Source: Bacteroidia bacterium (GTDB lineage: Bacteria; Bacteroidota; Bacteroidia; J057). From it: DNA of 64,000 bases. This document shows, piece after piece, positions 24,728 through 34,013 of this stretch. Position 1 is the first letter of the stretch, and every line of letters starts with the position of its first letter. The stretch is taken from NCBI GenBank assembly GCA_041391665.1, contig JAWKNO010000001.1, forward strand, positions 62,001-126,000, written 5' to 3'. The notes beneath the pieces were generated by a model, which saw only the letters and a list, made by a program, of their open reading frames with translations, made no database searches and had not been told where the DNA came from. Made by a program: the position numbers and the translations under genes.

Positions 24728-25905
24728 ACCCACTTCACATTGGTATATCTTTGTGGATCGTTTTATGGTTGCTATGCGGATGCGTGGAGCCGATAACCAT
24801 ACCCATTGAAGAGGAGGCCAGCCTGTTGGTGGCAGAAGGCATAATAACGGATGCTCCCGGCCCTTATCAGGTAAAACTCTCTCTTAGCAGTCCGCTCAAC
24901 CAACGCCAGGACAATCCGGAAACAGGAGCAGTTGTATTCATTGAATCAGAGGATGGGGAAAAGGTCCGCCTTAATGAAACGAAAGCCGGCATCTATCTTA
25001 CAGACTCAACGGCGATTCGCGGCAAGGCTGACAAAAAATATCGACTGATTATCAACCGGAAAAATGGCGCTGACTATGAATCTTCATGGGAAACCTTGCG
25101 TCCGTCGCCTCCGATTGACAGCGTATATTTTCGAAATGAAACCCATATTATCAACAATTTACCTAAACCTGGTTCGCAGATATATATCGATTCTCATGAC
25201 CCTGAGGGTAACAGCAGATTTTACCGCTGGACATGGAAAGAAACCTGGAAGTATAGTGCGCCTTTATCTTCAGCATTTGCCTATGCCGGCAACCTTAATG
25301 TAGTCCTGATTGAAGAAAAAAAATTCTGCTTCATGCGAGACAGTTCGCGGCTGATCCGGGTGGGGACTTCTACCGGGAATAGTGAAGACATTATCACCAA
25401 TCAACCATTGGCTTTTATTACAGGTGAGACCACAAGGCTGAGGCACCGGTATTCTATCCTTGTGCAACAATATGTGTTGAGTGAAGAAGAATATATTTTC
25501 TGGAACAGCATCCAGGAAGCAGCAGAAAATACAGGTACTTTATTTGACCGGCAACCGCAGTCCACAACAGGCAATATTAAAAATATTAATGACTCAGAAG
25601 AACCTGTTCTGGGATATTTCAGCGCTTCCGGAGTTACTGAAATGCGCGCCTATGTCAACAACATAGATTTAAATTTTGATGTAGACGTAACATACCGGGA
25701 GCAATGTTATCAAAATATTGATACAATCCCTCTCGGCCCTAATTCCGACATACAGGTTTTCCAGGCAATAGCAAACGGAGGTGTGTTTTATAACTATTAT
25801 ATTCCATTTGTGAATATCGCAGGATTTCTGATTACCACACCCGAATGTTACGACTGTACGGTAAGAGGCGGTACGAGGCAAGTACCTGATTTCTGGGAAG
25901 AATAA
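24724..25905 (+). CDS. DUF4249 lipoprotein, TonB receptor partner
   Basis: The 393-residue protein starts with a lipoprotein signal (IVLWLLCGCVEP) and continues with the DUF4249 pattern (LLVAEGIITDAPGPYQVKLS, then an Ig-like region with VFIESEDGEKVRLNE). DUF4249 proteins almost always accompany TonB receptors of this type and are presumed surface partners that bind or present the ligand. The ATG overlaps the receptor's last codons (ATGA-type overlap), so translation is coupled. Four Cys residues cluster near the C-terminus (CYQNID, TPECYDCTVRG) and may form disulfides. Confidence 0.92.
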   Translation: MNPLHIGISLWIVLWLLCGCVEPITIPIEEEASLLVAEGIITDAPGPYQVKLSLSSPLNQRQDNPETGAVVFIESEDGEKVRLNETKAGIYLTDSTAIRGKADKKYRLIINRKNGADYESSWETLRPSPPIDSVYFRNETHIINNLPKPGSQIYIDSHDPEGNSRFYRWTWKETWKYSAPLSSAFAYAGNLNVVLIEEKKFCFMRDSSRLIRVGTSTGNSEDIITNQPLAFITGETTRLRHRYSILVQQYVLSEEEYIFWNSIQEAAENTGTLFDRQPQSTTGNIKNINDSEEPVLGYFSASGVTEMRAYVNNIDLNFDVDVTYREQCYQNIDTIPLGPNSDIQVFQAIANGGVFYNYYIPFVNIAGFLITTPECYDCTVRGGTRQVPDFWEE

Positions 25906-25914
25906 TGTTTACGT

Positions 25915-27702
25915 ATGAAAAAGTTTGTTTTGTTGCTGATTTCATTCTTCGCGTTGACGGTTACCGTTAAAACACAACAACCCTCACTGCCCGGCGGCCA
26001 TTCGGAAAATGATCGTGCTTATTTGACGCAGGAAAAGGTTTTTCTTGATACAGATAAAAATTTTTATCTGACGGGAGAGACCATTTGGTATAAAGCCTAT
26101 TGTATAACTTCCGGGAAAGACGCGCCAGAGGCTATCAGTTCTGTTTTATATGTAGAACTAATGGACACCAGAGGCAATGCCCTTTTACAGGAAAAAATTC
26201 TTCTGGAAAATGGGCAGGGAAAAGGACATTTTTTTATTTCCGGAGAGATGGCCAGCGACGCATATATTCTTCGTGCTTATACTTCCTGGATGAAAAATTT
26301 CGATCCGAAATTGTTTTTTCGACAGCCCATAACCATCCTGAATCCTTTTTCCCCGACAGGAAAGGAAATCCACGTGGTATCAGACAGCGGCAGTTATTTG
26401 ACACGCGATTCCAGGGATAATGTAATTGTATCTTTACCGCCAAAGAATTATTCCGGCAGGGAGAAAGTTATGGCAAATATCAGCCTATCTGCCGAATTAA
26501 ACAGGTCAGCCAGGGCGAACCTTTCAGTATCTGTTTATAAATATTCGCCAGGGTTAGATCCATATTTGGGGACAATTAAGGATCATCTGAACAGCCTTGT
26601 TTCATCCCCTGTAAATGCCAACGATTCACAAGTTTTTAGTCATGCATATCTCCCCGAAATCCATGGACCATTGATTCAGGGGACAATACGCCCGTTGGGC
26701 TCAATACCCGTTCCGAAATATTTTTATATTTTATTTCCAGGCAAATCATCGTATCTGTACACTGCAGAACCCGAAGATAATAACACTTTCGCGATTGAGA
26801 TTTCCCCTGAAATCCGAACAACAGACATTCTGTTCTGGGCAGAAGAAATCGATATGAACCAGTTTGAAGTTTCAATACTCCCTGAATTTTTACCAGAAAC
26901 GGCTGCACCTCTTCTTCAAAAAACACCGATAAACGAGGAAAACCGACCCTATCTGGAATCCTTAAGTGTCAATACACAACTAGCTAATGCCTATCTTCCT
27001 TTTACGAATGTCAGAGGCATGGATGCTCCCGGAAACCAACCGGTATCCGCTTTTTATGGATCAGGTGATATTATCTATAATCTGGATGAATACACCCGTT
27101 TTCCCACCATGGAGGAAGTATTTACAGAATATATTCGCTTTGTGATTGCCAGGAAAAGAAAAGATGACACACAACATTTTTATCTATGGGATTTGTATGC
27201 CAATAACATTTCGATTTCAAACTCGATTTTCTTCGATGAACCCGCGCTTACGATGATTGACGGTGTACCTGTGGGAGACATTGAAACAATCTGGAACTTT
27301 GATCCTCGAAAGATTAAAACTATTGAGTTGGTCAACAGAAAGTACCATGCCGGGAAAAAAATATTCTCCGGTATCATCTACTTCCAAACCTATAAAGGAG
27401 ACCTGGCAGGAGAAGCCTTGCCAAAAGATATTATTAAGGCAGAATATAATCCTGTTCAGGAAATACGCTCATTTTCCTCACCTGATTACGATAAATCCGA
27501 GCAAAAAAACAGCCGGATTCCCGATTATCGCACCTTGCTTTACTGGAACCCGGAAATGTATACTGATGCCTCGGGAAAAGTTTCTTTTTCCTTTTTTACG
27601 GGAGATGATACCGGAAAATACCGGATCGAAGTATCCGGAATTTTACCAGATGGAACACCCGTTTATGGTACTACAGATTTTGAAGTGAATGGTGATTGGT
27701 GA
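25915..27702 (+). CDS. Exported MG2-like / plug-like domain protein of the TonB operon
   Basis: The 595-residue protein has a signal peptide (FVLLLISFFALTVTVKTQ) followed by a macroglobulin-type beta-sandwich (about 40-140, KVFLDTDKNFYLTGETIWYK). This start is typical of large Bacteroidota proteins encoded beside TonB receptors. Near residues 440-500 a plug-like segment appears (TMIDGVPVGDIETIWNFDPR, KTIELVNRKYHAG), as in receptor plugs but without a barrel after it. The C-terminus is another beta-sandwich (SGKVSFSFFTGDDTGKYRIE). It starts 9 bp after the DUF4249 stop. A role in ligand capture or receptor assembly is an inference. Confidence 0.82.
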   Translation: MKKFVLLLISFFALTVTVKTQQPSLPGGHSENDRAYLTQEKVFLDTDKNFYLTGETIWYKAYCITSGKDAPEAISSVLYVELMDTRGNALLQEKILLENGQGKGHFFISGEMASDAYILRAYTSWMKNFDPKLFFRQPITILNPFSPTGKEIHVVSDSGSYLTRDSRDNVIVSLPPKNYSGREKVMANISLSAELNRSARANLSVSVYKYSPGLDPYLGTIKDHLNSLVSSPVNANDSQVFSHAYLPEIHGPLIQGTIRPLGSIPVPKYFYILFPGKSSYLYTAEPEDNNTFAIEISPEIRTTDILFWAEEIDMNQFEVSILPEFLPETAAPLLQKTPINEENRPYLESLSVNTQLANAYLPFTNVRGMDAPGNQPVSAFYGSGDIIYNLDEYTRFPTMEEVFTEYIRFVIARKRKDDTQHFYLWDLYANNISISNSIFFDEPALTMIDGVPVGDIETIWNFDPRKIKTIELVNRKYHAGKKIFSGIIYFQTYKGDLAGEALPKDIIKAEYNPVQEIRSFSSPDYDKSEQKNSRIPDYRTLLYWNPEMYTDASGKVSFSFFTGDDTGKYRIEVSGILPDGTPVYGTTDFEVNGDW

Positions 27703-27713
27703 ACGATATTACT

Positions 27714-28439
27714 ATGAAAAAAATTACCGGACTGTCTTTGCTGATGTTTCAGGTTTTTATATGCCTGGCTCAACCGAATGTAAATGACACAGGCATATCT
27801 GCGGTCAAAGAGCTTTATTACAAACATATACCCACAAATCAGTTACTCCGAAGTGGTCGTTCTTACGAACATTTTTACCTGGCTACCGAGGGAAATCAGT
27901 ATTTAATTGATGCACTGGCCCATAGCGGGGAGTTGCGCTATGAAGGGATGATATATAGAGATGTACTGCTCAACTACGATATTTACAATCAACTGATTTT
28001 TGTCTCTTTTGCTCGTGAGGGGTATCAACGGAGTATTATTCTAAACGAAAAACGGATAACTTATATGGATCTTCTGGGAATGCGGTTTGTATATCTTCCA
28101 GAAGATTTCGATCCGGAGATACCAGAGGGGATATATCAGGAGGTTTTTAAAGGAAAAGATTACGGATTCTGGGTAAAGCGAAGAAAAAAGTTAAATAAGC
28201 AGACCACCAATTCTTCGGGAGGAAACCGTCATACATTCACCCAGGAAGACCTCTACTATATCAAAAATGGCGGGGAGATAAGCCGTTTTTCCAATAAAAA
28301 AGAATTACTGAGCGCATTGGGAAACACGCAGGAGGCCATAGCTCTGATCAAAGAGCATAACCTGAGTTTCAACAAGAGAAAACCGGAGTTTGTACAAAAT
28401 ACGGGAATCCTGCTCAGCCTGCTGGAAAAAGACCGGTGA
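27714..28439 (+). CDS. Exported protein of the TonB operon, unknown function
   Basis: Start chosen at 27714 (MKKITGLSLLMFQVFICLAQ), a good signal peptide; 241 residues. The mature protein is beta-rich (GMIYRDVLLNYDIYNQLIFV, MDLLGMRFVYLPED) followed by a basic stretch (FWVKRRKKLNKQTTN) and a short helical tail. Families of this look sit at the end of TonB/MG2 operons and are annotated as hypothetical. It starts 11 bp after the preceding stop. Its TGA abuts the stop of the convergent aldo/keto reductase gene, forming TGATCA with no intervening base. Confidence 0.78.
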   Translation: MKKITGLSLLMFQVFICLAQPNVNDTGISAVKELYYKHIPTNQLLRSGRSYEHFYLATEGNQYLIDALAHSGELRYEGMIYRDVLLNYDIYNQLIFVSFAREGYQRSIILNEKRITYMDLLGMRFVYLPEDFDPEIPEGIYQEVFKGKDYGFWVKRRKKLNKQTTNSSGGNRHTFTQEDLYYIKNGGEISRFSNKKELLSALGNTQEAIALIKEHNLSFNKRKPEFVQNTGILLSLLEKDR

Positions 28440-29669
28440 TCATCCGGGCTGAAGCTGTACTTTTTTCCCGACGATCGAGAGGTTTTCCTCTACATACTTT
28501 TCGTCCCAGAGATTGGAGATTACGGCGGAAATATGGGGATTCTGCAATGCCCAAAGATACGCTTTCAGCGGCGGCTTCATATCACCAGGGACGATGCGAT
28601 CGACTTTGTCTATCCGCCACTGGGGCACAGGTTGAAGGGCTTTGTGGTGCGTTGCCACAGCCATTGCTACTTTCATGCCGATGATTCCCATCCCACTCTT
28701 ATAGGCCTGTCTGATCGCATCTTCCAGATAACCGCCATTGACGATATTGTAAGCACACATTACGACGTCGTACTGACCGGTTTCTGTAGCAGCGCGCAAC
28801 ACGCCTGCGGGGTCATTGTGGGTAGAAAGCCCCATAAACCGCACTTTGCCCGATTTTTTCAATTCTTCGAAAGCACGATAGGTTTCCGGAATCTGTACTT
28901 CTTCCGGACAATCGGCTCCATGCGGGCACATCACGAGATCAAAATAGTCTGTTTTTACGCGTTTCAGGCTCTCTTCTACCGACTGTATGATCGTTTCAAT
29001 ATATTTTTTACTGCCATCTACTTTATGGGCATAATCAGGCATCATGGCATTGGCGAGATAACAGGCATCCATAGAGCTGTCCTGCCCTGGCCAATAGGTA
29101 AAATAATATCCGGGCTTGTCCACCCCGCGTTCTTCCCGCATTTCTCTCGCACGGCTAAGAATTTTTTCTTTTTTCTCAGAAGGAAGACCGTCAAAGATGT
29201 CTTTATACATCCGGTTGCGCACATTTTTAAATGCACTGATCTTCGTATTCATAAATACCTTCTCCCGTTTGGAAGAGCTGTCGATCACCTTGCTGTAAGC
29301 TTCTTCGCACTCACCGTTTCCATAGGCGGGCGCCATATCCAGATAATTGAGTCCTTTTTCCAGGGCGAGTTCCACCTGTTTGTAGCTTCCCAGCCTAACA
29401 GGATCACCGCCATTCACTACTTCAGAGACCATCATGCCTGTCCGACCCAATTGACGGTAGGCCATACCTTCCTGTCGGTTTCGCCATTCTTGTTTGACGG
29501 GTGGGTGGCTGAGGTTCTCTTGCTGGTGGCTGAGGTTCCCGAAGCCATCGGTATCTGCCGCGAGGGTCCCGAGCGACATTCCCCCCAAACCGACGGTTGC
29601 GGCGGAGGTAAGCGAAATAAAATTGCGTCGGGAAAGAGATTTGCCGGATTTTTTGTCTGTATTTTTCAT
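28440..29669 (-). CDS. Tat-exported aldo/keto reductase
   Basis: Start chosen at 29669 (MKNTDKKSGKSLSRRNFISL), giving a Tat signal (SRRNFIS) and 409 residues. The reductase barrel begins at about 67 (YRQLGRTGMMVSEVVNGGDP). The catalytic Asp/Tyr segment LNYLDMAPAYGNGECEEAYS and the later YFDLVMCPHGADCPEE and KVRFMGLSTHNDPAGVLRA fit the AKR superfamily. The Cys-rich C-terminal extension of the ferredoxin-type subgroup is absent. Between the signal and the barrel lies an odd segment, GFGNLSHQQENLSHPP, encoded by a palindromic repeat described separately. It is last in an operon after penicillin acylase and a small membrane protein. Confidence 0.9.
   Translation of the reverse strand: MKNTDKKSGKSLSRRNFISLTSAATVGLGGMSLGTLAADTDGFGNLSHQQENLSHPPVKQEWRNRQEGMAYRQLGRTGMMVSEVVNGGDPVRLGSYKQVELALEKGLNYLDMAPAYGNGECEEAYSKVIDSSSKREKVFMNTKISAFKNVRNRMYKDIFDGLPSEKKEKILSRAREMREERGVDKPGYYFTYWPGQDSSMDACYLANAMMPDYAHKVDGSKKYIETIIQSVEESLKRVKTDYFDLVMCPHGADCPEEVQIPETYRAFEELKKSGKVRFMGLSTHNDPAGVLRAATETGQYDVVMCAYNIVNGGYLEDAIRQAYKSGMGIIGMKVAMAVATHHKALQPVPQWRIDKVDRIVPGDMKPPLKAYLWALQNPHISAVISNLWDEKYVEENLSIVGKKVQLQPG
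29503..29551. repeat. TGAG/CGAAG palindromic repeat inside the aldo/keto reductase gene
   Basis: GGTGGCTGAGGTTC occurs twice, at 29504 and 29525. The second copy runs on to CGAAGCCATCGG, making imperfect arms around TGAGGTTCC. Compare 55092-55119, which read on the other strand has GGTGGCTGAGG, four bases, then CGAAGCCACCG. The element keeps the reductase frame and encodes GFGNLSHQQENLSHPP just after the Tat signal. Confidence 0.65.
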
Positions 29670-29716
29670 TTTTGGAGGGGTTGGAGGAATCAATATAGCA
29701 AAAAACCCGTCATGAT

Positions 29717-30130
29717 TCAATCCTTTTCCTGTCCTCTGAACGCCTCTCCAAGAAGATTACCGGTCATGGTACTAAACCCGCCAACAAGTCCGCCAATCAA
29801 AGCCGTGGCCAATAGCATAAGCCATGCCCGAGAAATGATTATTTCCCCTTCAGGCACAACCAGGCGGGAAATTTTTTCACTTAGCAAGGAGTCATTCTGA
29901 AAATCGCTCCAAAATGCAATTCCGCCCCACAAAAGAAAAATGGCAAGAAATCCCGACAAAAATGCCTTAGGTGAAGGCGGCTGTTTGCCAAATAATCTTC
30001 TCCGTTTTATTTTCTCGCTCAGCAGCAGGCCCGTAACAAAACCCACGATGGCGACTGACCACCAGGGAAACCGGGTAGAAGCCAGATAACCAAACACAAG
30101 AATCAATACCAACCGTAAAAAAAATTTCAT
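29717..30130 (-). CDS. Small integral membrane protein, unknown function
   Basis: The 137-residue protein has about four hydrophobic segments: LVLILVFGYLASTRFPWWSV, VAIVGFVTGLLLS, FLSGFLAIFLLWGGIAFW and WLMLLATALIGGLVGGFSTM. I do not recognise the family. It lies 12 bp after the penicillin acylase stop and 47 bp before the aldo/keto reductase, so all three should be on one transcript. The conserved Gly-rich last helix followed by a charged tail (EAFRGQEKD) suggests a compact bundle. Confidence 0.75.
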   Translation of the reverse strand: MKFFLRLVLILVFGYLASTRFPWWSVAIVGFVTGLLLSEKIKRRRLFGKQPPSPKAFLSGFLAIFLLWGGIAFWSDFQNDSLLSEKISRLVVPEGEIIISRAWLMLLATALIGGLVGGFSTMTGNLLGEAFRGQEKD

Positions 30131-30142
30131 TCCGCCTGTTCT

Positions 30143-32599
30143 TTATTGTGATTTTGCCGCTGCCGGAACCAGTGATTGCCGGGCAAATACGTCTCCGTTT
30201 TTGTCTGCTTCACTGGTCATAAACCATACCCGATAGTATTTTCCTACTGCCCAGTCGTCGATAAATGCGTCGTAGGCTTTGCTCCCGGGATTGCCGGTCT
30301 GCCCTCCGGGATAAATCGCCCATGCTTCAACTTTGTCGCCGAGTGCGACCACCATTCTCCAGGAAGGGCCATTGCGGTTTCCCGTAGCATTGAGTATATG
30401 GCCGTTTCCGTCAGTAGGGATATTTAATCTGCTGAAAGGTGCCAAAACCCGCGTAATATGATGGATGTCGGTCTGCTTATGTTTGGCCCAGACCCAATCA
30501 GAATACTGAGGGAAATCACCGCTCAGTTTGCTGATGATCCGGTCAAAGGACAAGTTGATGAGTGATTTCCGATCTTTTTTCAAGGTGTCATTTTCATCCT
30601 TGTAAAAGGAAAATTGAGTACTGTCCCGTAAAATGCCAATGGTCGTACTCATATCCGGCCAGGGTACCGGAAGGCCGGAAGCATTCATTTCGTCCTGCCA
30701 GATTTCCCGATGAAGTTCCTCCCACCAGTTTTCATACAAAGTGGGAGCGATCTGATCTTTGTCGTAGTTGAGATCCCACTCTTTCAGCATTTTCAACGCA
30801 TCTTTTTCTATCTGGGTAAAATCGGTTGTATCCAGATCATTGAGTAAAATGGGCAGAAGATCTGCCGCCATTAACGCGTAATTGTCCAACTGGAAATTTT
30901 TCATATCATCCACGCTGTACTTCTCCTTTTCAGACAAAAGCTGATTGAGCCGGCGGTTTCGGTATTCCTCAAAATTGCCATTATAATAGTAGGGGTAGGC
31001 AGGCGAGGTAGGATGCTGGTTGGCAGAACTGACAAATCCTCTTTCGGGATTTATAGCGTGCGGCTGCTGGTCAGTTGGGATAAAAGTTTTCCACTGATAG
31101 TCCGACTTTGTACCGTCCATGACAAATTTCCCCTGGCCGGGCCATTTGTTGACATATTTTCCGGCCTGCCAGATCGCGATATCACCTGTGTGGCTGGCAA
31201 AGACAAAGTTTTGTGCAGGACATACCCAGTACTTAAGCGCTTCTTCGTAGTCTTGATAATTTTTGGCGACGTTCATTTTAAGGAAAAACATCGGGTCTGC
31301 CGAACGTTCATACGCCATCCAGTTCATCGCCAGGGGCACGGGCTGGCTGCCAAAATGTTCATCAAACATCACCGGCCCAAAGTGCGTGTAATGGACAGAA
31401 TCCACAAATTTCTCTCCGCCTTTGACGATATACTCCTCTACCCGAAGGGTAAAGGGCTCCCATTTTCCATCAAAAAAATAATTTTCGCCCGTTTCATCAG
31501 GTACTACACGATAATAGTCCATCACATCCATGCCCGCATTGGTTGACCCCCAGGCTATGGAATCGTTAAATCCCAATATCACTCCCGGACTGCCGGGAAA
31601 CCCCACGCCATAGACATTTATCCCCGGAGCGTTTAACTGCATTTCGTACCATATAGCGGGAAGGGAAAGTCCCAGGTGGGGATCATTGGCGAGGATAGGT
31701 TTTCCGGTTACAGATTTTGCTCCCGAGACGGCCCAGTTGTTGCTGCCGAGTCCGGGGTCAGGCTGCGAGGTAAATACACGGGCAGGCTGTTGCAAAATAG
31801 AGTCGGGATGATAGTTGGCCGGTACAGGAGGTTTAGGGTCGGCGGTTCGTGCATCCCACCGGGTGTCGCCCGGTACGATAGGATCTTCGGCATAACTAAA
31901 TTCGGGAAACAAAATATTATACATATTCCGTCCCCAAAGCATCAGCGCATTGGTGCTGCGGATATCATCTGCTCTGGCCGCCAGCATATTGGAAAGGTAT
32001 TTTTGGAGAATCCAGGAATTAAAACTTTTCCAGGGCTGCGGTTTATAGTTGAGTATTTTATATTCCAGAGGAAGATCTGCGGGCTTGAGAGAAGAAATCC
32101 ATTCATTTACGCCCTGGGCATATGCATCCATGGCGGCAGTCAGTTCCGGGTAGTCTTTAGAAGCTTCATAAGAGCGCTCTGCTGCAAATACAAGACCTTT
32201 GCGGCGGTTGGTGCGGTCAAACTTCAGCACAGAGCTGTCAGGCCCCACACCGATGATTTCAGTGAGGCGGCCACTTGCACCGAGAATTTGAAATTCCATC
32301 TGCCATAGACGGTCGCGCGCCATGACATACCCCTGGGCATAGTATAAGTCCTCTTTATTTTGGGCGAAAATATGCGGCACGCGCCGTTTGTCGTAGATAA
32401 CTGTGACAGGAGCCTTAAGCCCCGGTAGATTCAGTAGGGGAGATACATCAGGATTTGCCGGTTCGGCATTTGTCCAGAAGCCGGAAAAAGGGTTAACAAA
32501 TTCACCGACAGGGAATGAAATTGTTCCCCATGGCCGATTTAAAGCCCAGATCAGAAGTAAAGAAATAGCAGCAGAGAGAAGTAACTTTAGCCAGCGCAT
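30143..32599 (-). CDS. Penicillin acylase family protein (Ntn hydrolase)
   Basis: The 818-residue precursor has an N-terminal hydrophobic segment (LKLLLSAAISLLLIWALNRP). The alpha-subunit motifs are visible (KRRVPHIFAQNKEDLYYAQG, RDRLWQMEFQ). The autoprocessing site at the catalytic Ser lies near residue 286 (GLGSNNWAVSG), followed by beta-subunit motifs (ANDPHLGLSLPAIWYEMQL, GFNDSIAWGSTNAG). The family cleaves itself and then hydrolyses amide bonds of acyl side chains; environmental members often act on N-acyl homoserine lactones or acyl peptides rather than penicillin. It is the first gene of a three-gene minus-strand operon. Length is normal. Confidence 0.93.
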   Translation of the reverse strand: MRWLKLLLSAAISLLLIWALNRPWGTISFPVGEFVNPFSGFWTNAEPANPDVSPLLNLPGLKAPVTVIYDKRRVPHIFAQNKEDLYYAQGYVMARDRLWQMEFQILGASGRLTEIIGVGPDSSVLKFDRTNRRKGLVFAAERSYEASKDYPELTAAMDAYAQGVNEWISSLKPADLPLEYKILNYKPQPWKSFNSWILQKYLSNMLAARADDIRSTNALMLWGRNMYNILFPEFSYAEDPIVPGDTRWDARTADPKPPVPANYHPDSILQQPARVFTSQPDPGLGSNNWAVSGAKSVTGKPILANDPHLGLSLPAIWYEMQLNAPGINVYGVGFPGSPGVILGFNDSIAWGSTNAGMDVMDYYRVVPDETGENYFFDGKWEPFTLRVEEYIVKGGEKFVDSVHYTHFGPVMFDEHFGSQPVPLAMNWMAYERSADPMFFLKMNVAKNYQDYEEALKYWVCPAQNFVFASHTGDIAIWQAGKYVNKWPGQGKFVMDGTKSDYQWKTFIPTDQQPHAINPERGFVSSANQHPTSPAYPYYYNGNFEEYRNRRLNQLLSEKEKYSVDDMKNFQLDNYALMAADLLPILLNDLDTTDFTQIEKDALKMLKEWDLNYDKDQIAPTLYENWWEELHREIWQDEMNASGLPVPWPDMSTTIGILRDSTQFSFYKDENDTLKKDRKSLINLSFDRIISKLSGDFPQYSDWVWAKHKQTDIHHITRVLAPFSRLNIPTDGNGHILNATGNRNGPSWRMVVALGDKVEAWAIYPGGQTGNPGSKAYDAFIDDWAVGKYYRVWFMTSEADKNGDVFARQSLVPAAAKSQ

Positions 32600-32731
32600 A
32601 GGTATCCGGAACCAGGGAGTTGTATATAAAGCCGGATAATAAAGATTGTGCGCCTAAAAAGCAAAAAAAGACGTGAATGTCAACGGAAATAATGAAAGGA
32701 AACTAAATTTTTCTATCAGTTGGCAACTGAT

Positions 32732-33334
32732 TCAATTATATCTTCCGGCGATTTGGCCTAAGCTAAAATAGAAAGACTCATATACTAATGAATTGCATTT
32801 TGAAATCCAGGATCGGTACATTGACGTGGGAGTTGGAGAAGGGTATCCATTTATTTCAATGGATTTACACATCGCCATAGATCTTTTCATATGGTATGGA
32901 TCCGAAACAATCAATGCTGACAGCAGGTTTTTTTCTTTCATTATTTGCTTCGCATTCTTCAGGTTATCAAATGTAACTGTAGATGCCTCTTCTATATAAA
33001 TATTATCAGCCGGAATCCCCTTTTCAATTGCATAATTTTTTGCTGCCATACTATCTGATATATTCTCTCCGACTCCAAATCCACCTGTAAACAGGAGGAA
33101 TGATACTTTTCCTGTCTTATACAAGAATATGCCATGATTAATCCTTTCCCGAAATACAGGTGAAACTTTTCCGTTACTGGATCCTGCACCTAATACGACA
33201 GCCACATCAGTATTTTCGATAACGTATTTTTTTGAATAATTATAGATTTCAATGGCATTATAACTCATCCACAATAGTGGAATTAAAAGGCCTGCAAAGG
33301 CAAGTCTTATTTTGGAATTCCTCTTCATTTGCAA
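32732..33334 (-). CDS. SanA/YdcF-like DUF218 membrane protein
   Basis: The 200-residue protein has an N-terminal membrane segment (about 8-28, LAFAGLLIPLLWMSYNAIEI) and a DUF218 domain. The motifs are TDVAVVLGAGSSNGKVSPVF, LFTGGFGVGENISDS, IYIEEASTVTFDNLKNAK and VSDPYHMKRSMAM. Proteins of this family (SanA, YdcF, ElyC) influence envelope integrity and peptidoglycan or polysaccharide metabolism; the reaction is not settled. An ATG two codons on (MKRNSK) is an equally good start. It stands alone, with 130-250 bp on either side. Confidence 0.88.
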   Translation of the reverse strand: MQMKRNSKIRLAFAGLLIPLLWMSYNAIEIYNYSKKYVIENTDVAVVLGAGSSNGKVSPVFRERINHGIFLYKTGKVSFLLFTGGFGVGENISDSMAAKNYAIEKGIPADNIYIEEASTVTFDNLKNAKQIMKEKNLLSALIVSDPYHMKRSMAMCKSIEINGYPSPTPTSMYRSWISKCNSLVYESFYFSLGQIAGRYN

Positions 33335-33530
33335 AGATTCCTCAAACCTGCTTTTAGTTAATATACACTGACTTGATAACAGACACCCTGATGTAATTTA
33401 GCTTAGTGGGTCTATCTTATGAAAAGATTCTAATTTTTCTCCTCTTTGCCAATTTTCCACCAAATTTTAAAACCTTCAAGTGGTTTTATTTTTTTAACTC
33501 ATGCATATACCCTGCTTTTTGCTTTTACCC

Positions 33531-33586
33531 AAACCCCAAAAGCTAAAAGCTAAAGGCCAAAGGCCAAAGGCCAAGAACCAAACCCT
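33531..33586. repeat. Array of eight heptanucleotides
   Basis: Read in 7-bp steps: AAACCCC, AAAAGCT twice, AAAGGCC three times, AAGAACC, AAACCCT. The array ends on the first base of the stop codon of the Fe-S carrier gene (minus strand) and sits in its 3' flank. The rest of the 251-bp gap up to 33335 shows nothing I can name. Confidence 0.75.
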
Positions 33587-33924
33587 CACACCGAAAAACT
33601 CTCCCCGCAGGCGCAGGTACGTGTAGCATTTGGGTTAGCAAAATGGAATCCTTCGCCTTTCAGTCCGCCTGTATAGTCGAGCTCTGTACCGACCAGATAC
33701 AGGAGGCTTTTCATATTCACAAATATCTTTACGCCTTTGTCTTCGATTACATGGTCGCCAGGCTGCTCCTGGCTGTCAAAATCGAGTTTATAGGAAAGTC
33801 CGGAACAACCGCCGCCGACCACACTTACCCGAAGGCCGTAGGAGTCGTCATATCCCTGTTTTTCGCGCAGTACGCCGATATGTTCCAGCGCGCTATCGGA
33901 AACTTTGATCATTGAATCCTGCAT
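33586..33924 (-). CDS. HesB/IscA-family A-type iron-sulfur carrier
   Basis: Start chosen at 33924 (MQDSMIKVSDSALEHIGVLR), giving 112 residues, the usual length; the longer frame to 33978 adds a non-family leader. The three cluster-ligating Cys are present: one in VVGGGCSGLSYKL near residue 42, two in TCACGESF at the C-terminus. The GF..NP segment (GEGFHFANPNATRTC) is also typical. It would pass Fe-S clusters from the Suf machinery to client enzymes. No other suf or isc genes are in the window, so it is an isolated copy. Confidence 0.93.
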   Translation of the reverse strand: MQDSMIKVSDSALEHIGVLREKQGYDDSYGLRVSVVGGGCSGLSYKLDFDSQEQPGDHVIEDKGVKIFVNMKSLLYLVGTELDYTGGLKGEGFHFANPNATRTCACGESFSV

Positions 33925-34013
33925 ATACTTAAAACTTTGTACAAAGGTAACAACTCTCTTGTAAGGAAAAAAGTTCAATGGTCTTACGAGATCGCCGGCT
34001 GAAAGTTGGAATA

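Noticed and set aside
28533..29900. A 455-residue plus-strand frame opposite the aldo/keto reductase
   Set aside because: It resembles no protein family, and the opposite strand encodes a well-conserved reductase; long antisense frames are expected in this base composition.
30143..32599. Penicillin acylase as a quorum-quenching enzyme
   Set aside because: The family includes such enzymes, but nothing in the sequence or neighbours indicates acyl-homoserine-lactone as substrate.
33468..33495. TAAAACC/GGTTTTA hairpin followed by T-run on the plus strand
   Set aside because: Both flanking genes are on the minus strand, so there is no plus-strand transcript for it to end; the stem is short and AT-rich.
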